A stretch of DNA of 14,715 nucleotides from Candidatus Kerfeldbacteria bacterium (GTDB taxonomy: Bacteria; Patescibacteriota; Patescibacteriia; SBBC01). The stretch lies in the NCBI GenBank assembly GCA_903854795.1, contig CAINXF010000160.1, positions 1 to 14,715 on the forward strand, in the 5' to 3' direction. Below the pieces are notes generated by a model that was not told where the DNA came from, did no database searches, and saw only the letters and a list, made by a program, of their open reading frames with translations. Shown one piece after another: positions 13,465 through 14,715 of the stretch. Every line of letters starts with the position of its first letter. Position 1 is the stretch's first letter. A program made the position numbers and the translations under genes.

Positions 13465-13518
13465 ACAGCCGTCATGCGGCTGTAGGCGCAGTATAGCGCG
13501 CGGTGGAAAACTCGGCAA
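13465..13518 (-). promoter_or_regulatory. DedA gene promoter with a hairpin at the transcript 5' end
   Basis: On the minus strand TTGCCG (13513-13518) and TATACT (13490-13495) are 17 bases apart, which puts the start near 13483. From exactly there, ACAGCCG (13477-13483) pairs with CGGCTGT (13465-13471) around a 5-base loop. The hairpin ends three bases before the ATG at 13461 and leaves no room for a ribosome binding site outside it. Confidence 0.6.
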
Positions 13519-13527
13519 CCGTCCTTG

Positions 13528-13574
13528 TACGAAGAACAGCCCTTTTTCTAGGCTGTCCCTCGTATTTTGTTTTA
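13528..13574 (+). terminator. Terminator-like hairpin with T tract before the glycosidase gene
   Basis: TACGA at 13528-13532 pairs with TCGTA at 13560-13564, then after a 3x3 internal loop ACAGCC at 13536-13541 pairs with GGCTGT at 13551-13556. TTTTGTTTTATC follows at once. No plus-strand gene ends just upstream, so it is either an attenuator in the leader of the next gene or a barrier protecting it from transcription through the dedA region. A weak promoter (TTGTTT at 13567, TACGAT at 13590, 17 apart) may start after it. Confidence 0.5.
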
Positions 13575-13667
13575 TCGTCCGTTTCCGGATACGATTATGC
13601 TTTCATTGTAGCACTGGAGAATGAACGCTTCCATAGATGTGAAAGCCCATGGTACCATCACTTTACT

Positions 13668-14573
13668 ATGTCAGGACTTATCAAGTCGTGGTCGCCGTGG
13701 AAAAGTATACACACAATGCACACTGGTGCAATCAAAATTGCCGCGATTGTTGCCGTTACATTGTTATTGGTCAACGTGAGCCCTGCCCAGGCCGAATCCA
13801 CACACCCCTACGATTCCCACGCGAGAAAAACGGTGACGGTAGGTGTTACGAAATTCGATATCGACCTCGTGAAGATCGATCTCCGTAACCCGAAGCTCAA
13901 AGTAAAGACCTATACCGGTACGAACGGCACGGTGTGCTACCTCAAGTCGTGCCCGACGAAGTCATTAAAGGCGTATCTCGACGAAGGCAAGGGATTTGCC
14001 GCGATCAACGGAACATATTTCTGTCCGGCCGATTACAAAACATGCGGTCCGGCCGGTAACTACTATTGGACGGTGTTCAATTATCGGAACCGAAAGTACG
14101 TCAATCCCGCGCAAAACCGATTCAACCACCGTGGGGCGATGCTTACGTTCGATGCGAACGGCATCTTCAGGTTTTATCGTGACACCGGTACCTACCCGTA
14201 TTTGCCGCAACTCCATGGGCAGCCCGCGGTCGATCCAAACGCGTCCGTGTTGACCGCAGCGATCTCGAACGGCCCGACGTTCATTAACGACGGTGCCTAC
14301 GTGCTTACGCAAAGTGAAATCGACACACTCGACTATAAGTCACACTTCGTTAAGACGACCCGCGGTGGCATCGGGATCAGGGGTACGATGGTGTACCTCG
14401 TGATCGCGCGAAAGGCGACCGTCCCTGACTTGGGCAAGATCATGCGCTCGATGAAGCTGGATTACGCGATGAACCTCGATGGCGGTGGATCATCGGCATT
14501 GTGGTACCGCGGGGCGTACAAGGTCGGTCCCGGCAGGAATCTGCCGAATGCAATCGTGTTCAGCGAAAAATAA
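13668..14573 (+). CDS. Secreted phosphodiester glycosidase family protein (NAGPA-like)
   Basis: A protein of about 301 residues (285 from the alternative start at 13716) with a Sec signal peptide (core IAAIVAVTLLLVNVS, probable cleavage after Pro-Ala-Gln-Ala). The mature part matches the phosphodiester glycosidase/NAGPA family (PF09992), related to the enzyme that removes covering N-acetylglucosamine from mannose-6-phosphate and to bacterial exopolysaccharide and teichoic-acid exoglycosidases. The recurring blocks are present in order: GFAAINGTYF near residue 110, NRGAML-like HRGAMLTF, ISNGPTFI, RGGIGIRG and, near 270, MNLDGGGSSALWYRG. Cys in NGTVCYLKSC and in YFCPADYKTC may form disulfides. 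The open frame extends up to 13503 but that part covers promoter and hairpin sequence, so it is rejected. The start is uncertain: 13716 gives an ideal 26-residue signal peptide, and neither candidate has a strong ribosome binding site. Confidence 0.88.
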   Translation: MSGLIKSWSPWKSIHTMHTGAIKIAAIVAVTLLLVNVSPAQAESTHPYDSHARKTVTVGVTKFDIDLVKIDLRNPKLKVKTYTGTNGTVCYLKSCPTKSLKAYLDEGKGFAAINGTYFCPADYKTCGPAGNYYWTVFNYRNRKYVNPAQNRFNHRGAMLTFDANGIFRFYRDTGTYPYLPQLHGQPAVDPNASVLTAAISNGPTFINDGAYVLTQSEIDTLDYKSHFVKTTRGGIGIRGTMVYLVIARKATVPDLGKIMRSMKLDYAMNLDGGGSSALWYRGAYKVGPGRNLPNAIVFSEK

Positions 14574-14715
14574 TATAGGCGATTTCGAAGGTAATCGAGA
14601 ATTCAGGCAAGGTGAAGTTTCTGGAAGGCCGGAAATTATTTGTATTGATGGACATTGGGCACAGATGTCGTTCGGTCAGGGAACAAGTATGGTTAGGTAT
14701 CTTGATGATGGAATA
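14548..14715 (+). other. Open frame running off the window end, unresolved
   Basis: A frame open from ATG at 14548 (overlapping the glycosidase end by 26 bases) to the last base encodes 56 residues. It includes EVSGRPEIICIDGHWAQMSF and then GQGTSMVRYL. The MSFGQG piece resembles the MSFGQGISVT motif of FtsI-type penicillin-binding proteins, but the expected Thr-Pro-Leu-Gln does not follow. No ribosome binding site is seen. It may be a gene fragment, a decayed gene or chance. Confidence 0.2.

Noticed and set aside
13503..13667. N-terminal 55-codon extension of the glycosidase frame
   Set aside because: It contains the divergent dedA promoter and a terminator-like hairpin, and would bury the signal peptide deep inside the protein.
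1..14715. CRISPR array, insertion sequence or integrated element
   Set aside because: No regularly spaced repeats, transposase, integrase or terminal inverted repeats were found; the tRNA gene has no flanking duplication visible.

Overview
The window looks like a chromosomal piece of an uncultured bacterium with moderate GC content and the standard genetic code (TGA, TAA and TAG all end genes). The gene content suggests the Candidate Phyla Radiation (Patescibacteria): a lone HU protein, a GT4 glycosyltransferase, a large secreted protein of repeated beta modules, a pyruvoyl-dependent arginine decarboxylase, and a compact run of nucleotide-salvage-like enzymes in place of recognisable de novo pathways. 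This placement is inference from content and style, because no rRNA or ribosomal protein gene is present to test it.

Layout. Bases 1-80 are the tail of an unidentified gene. A structured stretch and a clean promoter lead to an HU-family DNA-binding protein (290-571). Next come a GT4 glycosyltransferase (637-1812), apparently leaderless, a small membrane-anchored pseudopilin-like protein (1982-2443), and a cysteine-free secreted 1028-residue protein of carboxypeptidase-regulatory-like modules with an IPT/TIG-like end (2580-5666). A bidirectional terminator separates that gene from a minus-strand arginine decarboxylase (5733-6350). Behind it, also on minus, lies a decayed two-gene operon: a Nudix hydrolase broken by one amber codon (6442-6978) and a class I methyltransferase broken by two compensating frameshifts and one ochre codon (6971-7627).

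From 7878 to 12466 the plus strand carries the most interesting block: a DNPH1/RCL-like N-glycosidase homologue, then a tightly packed operon of an orotate-phosphoribosyltransferase-like PRTase, GMP synthase (GuaA), a thymidylate-kinase-like P-loop kinase with an altered acceptor pocket, a TGS1-like (guanine-N2) methyltransferase with an altered motif IV, and a Nudix hydrolase. PRTase and GuaA sit 2 bases apart or overlap, GuaA and kinase overlap, and the later gaps are 8 and 16 bases. The enzymes could form a route from free base to nucleoside monophosphate, amination to GMP, phosphorylation, possible guanine methylation and nucleotide sanitation. This may be ordinary salvage or synthesis of a modified guanine nucleotide. 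The guanine theme is inference, since only GuaA has an unambiguous assignment.

The right end holds a minus-strand tRNA-Lys(CTT) with encoded CCA and its own promoter and terminator, a minus-strand DedA-family membrane protein with a hairpin at the start of its transcript, and a plus-strand secreted phosphodiester glycosidase (NAGPA-like) behind a terminator-like hairpin. An unresolved open frame runs off the end.
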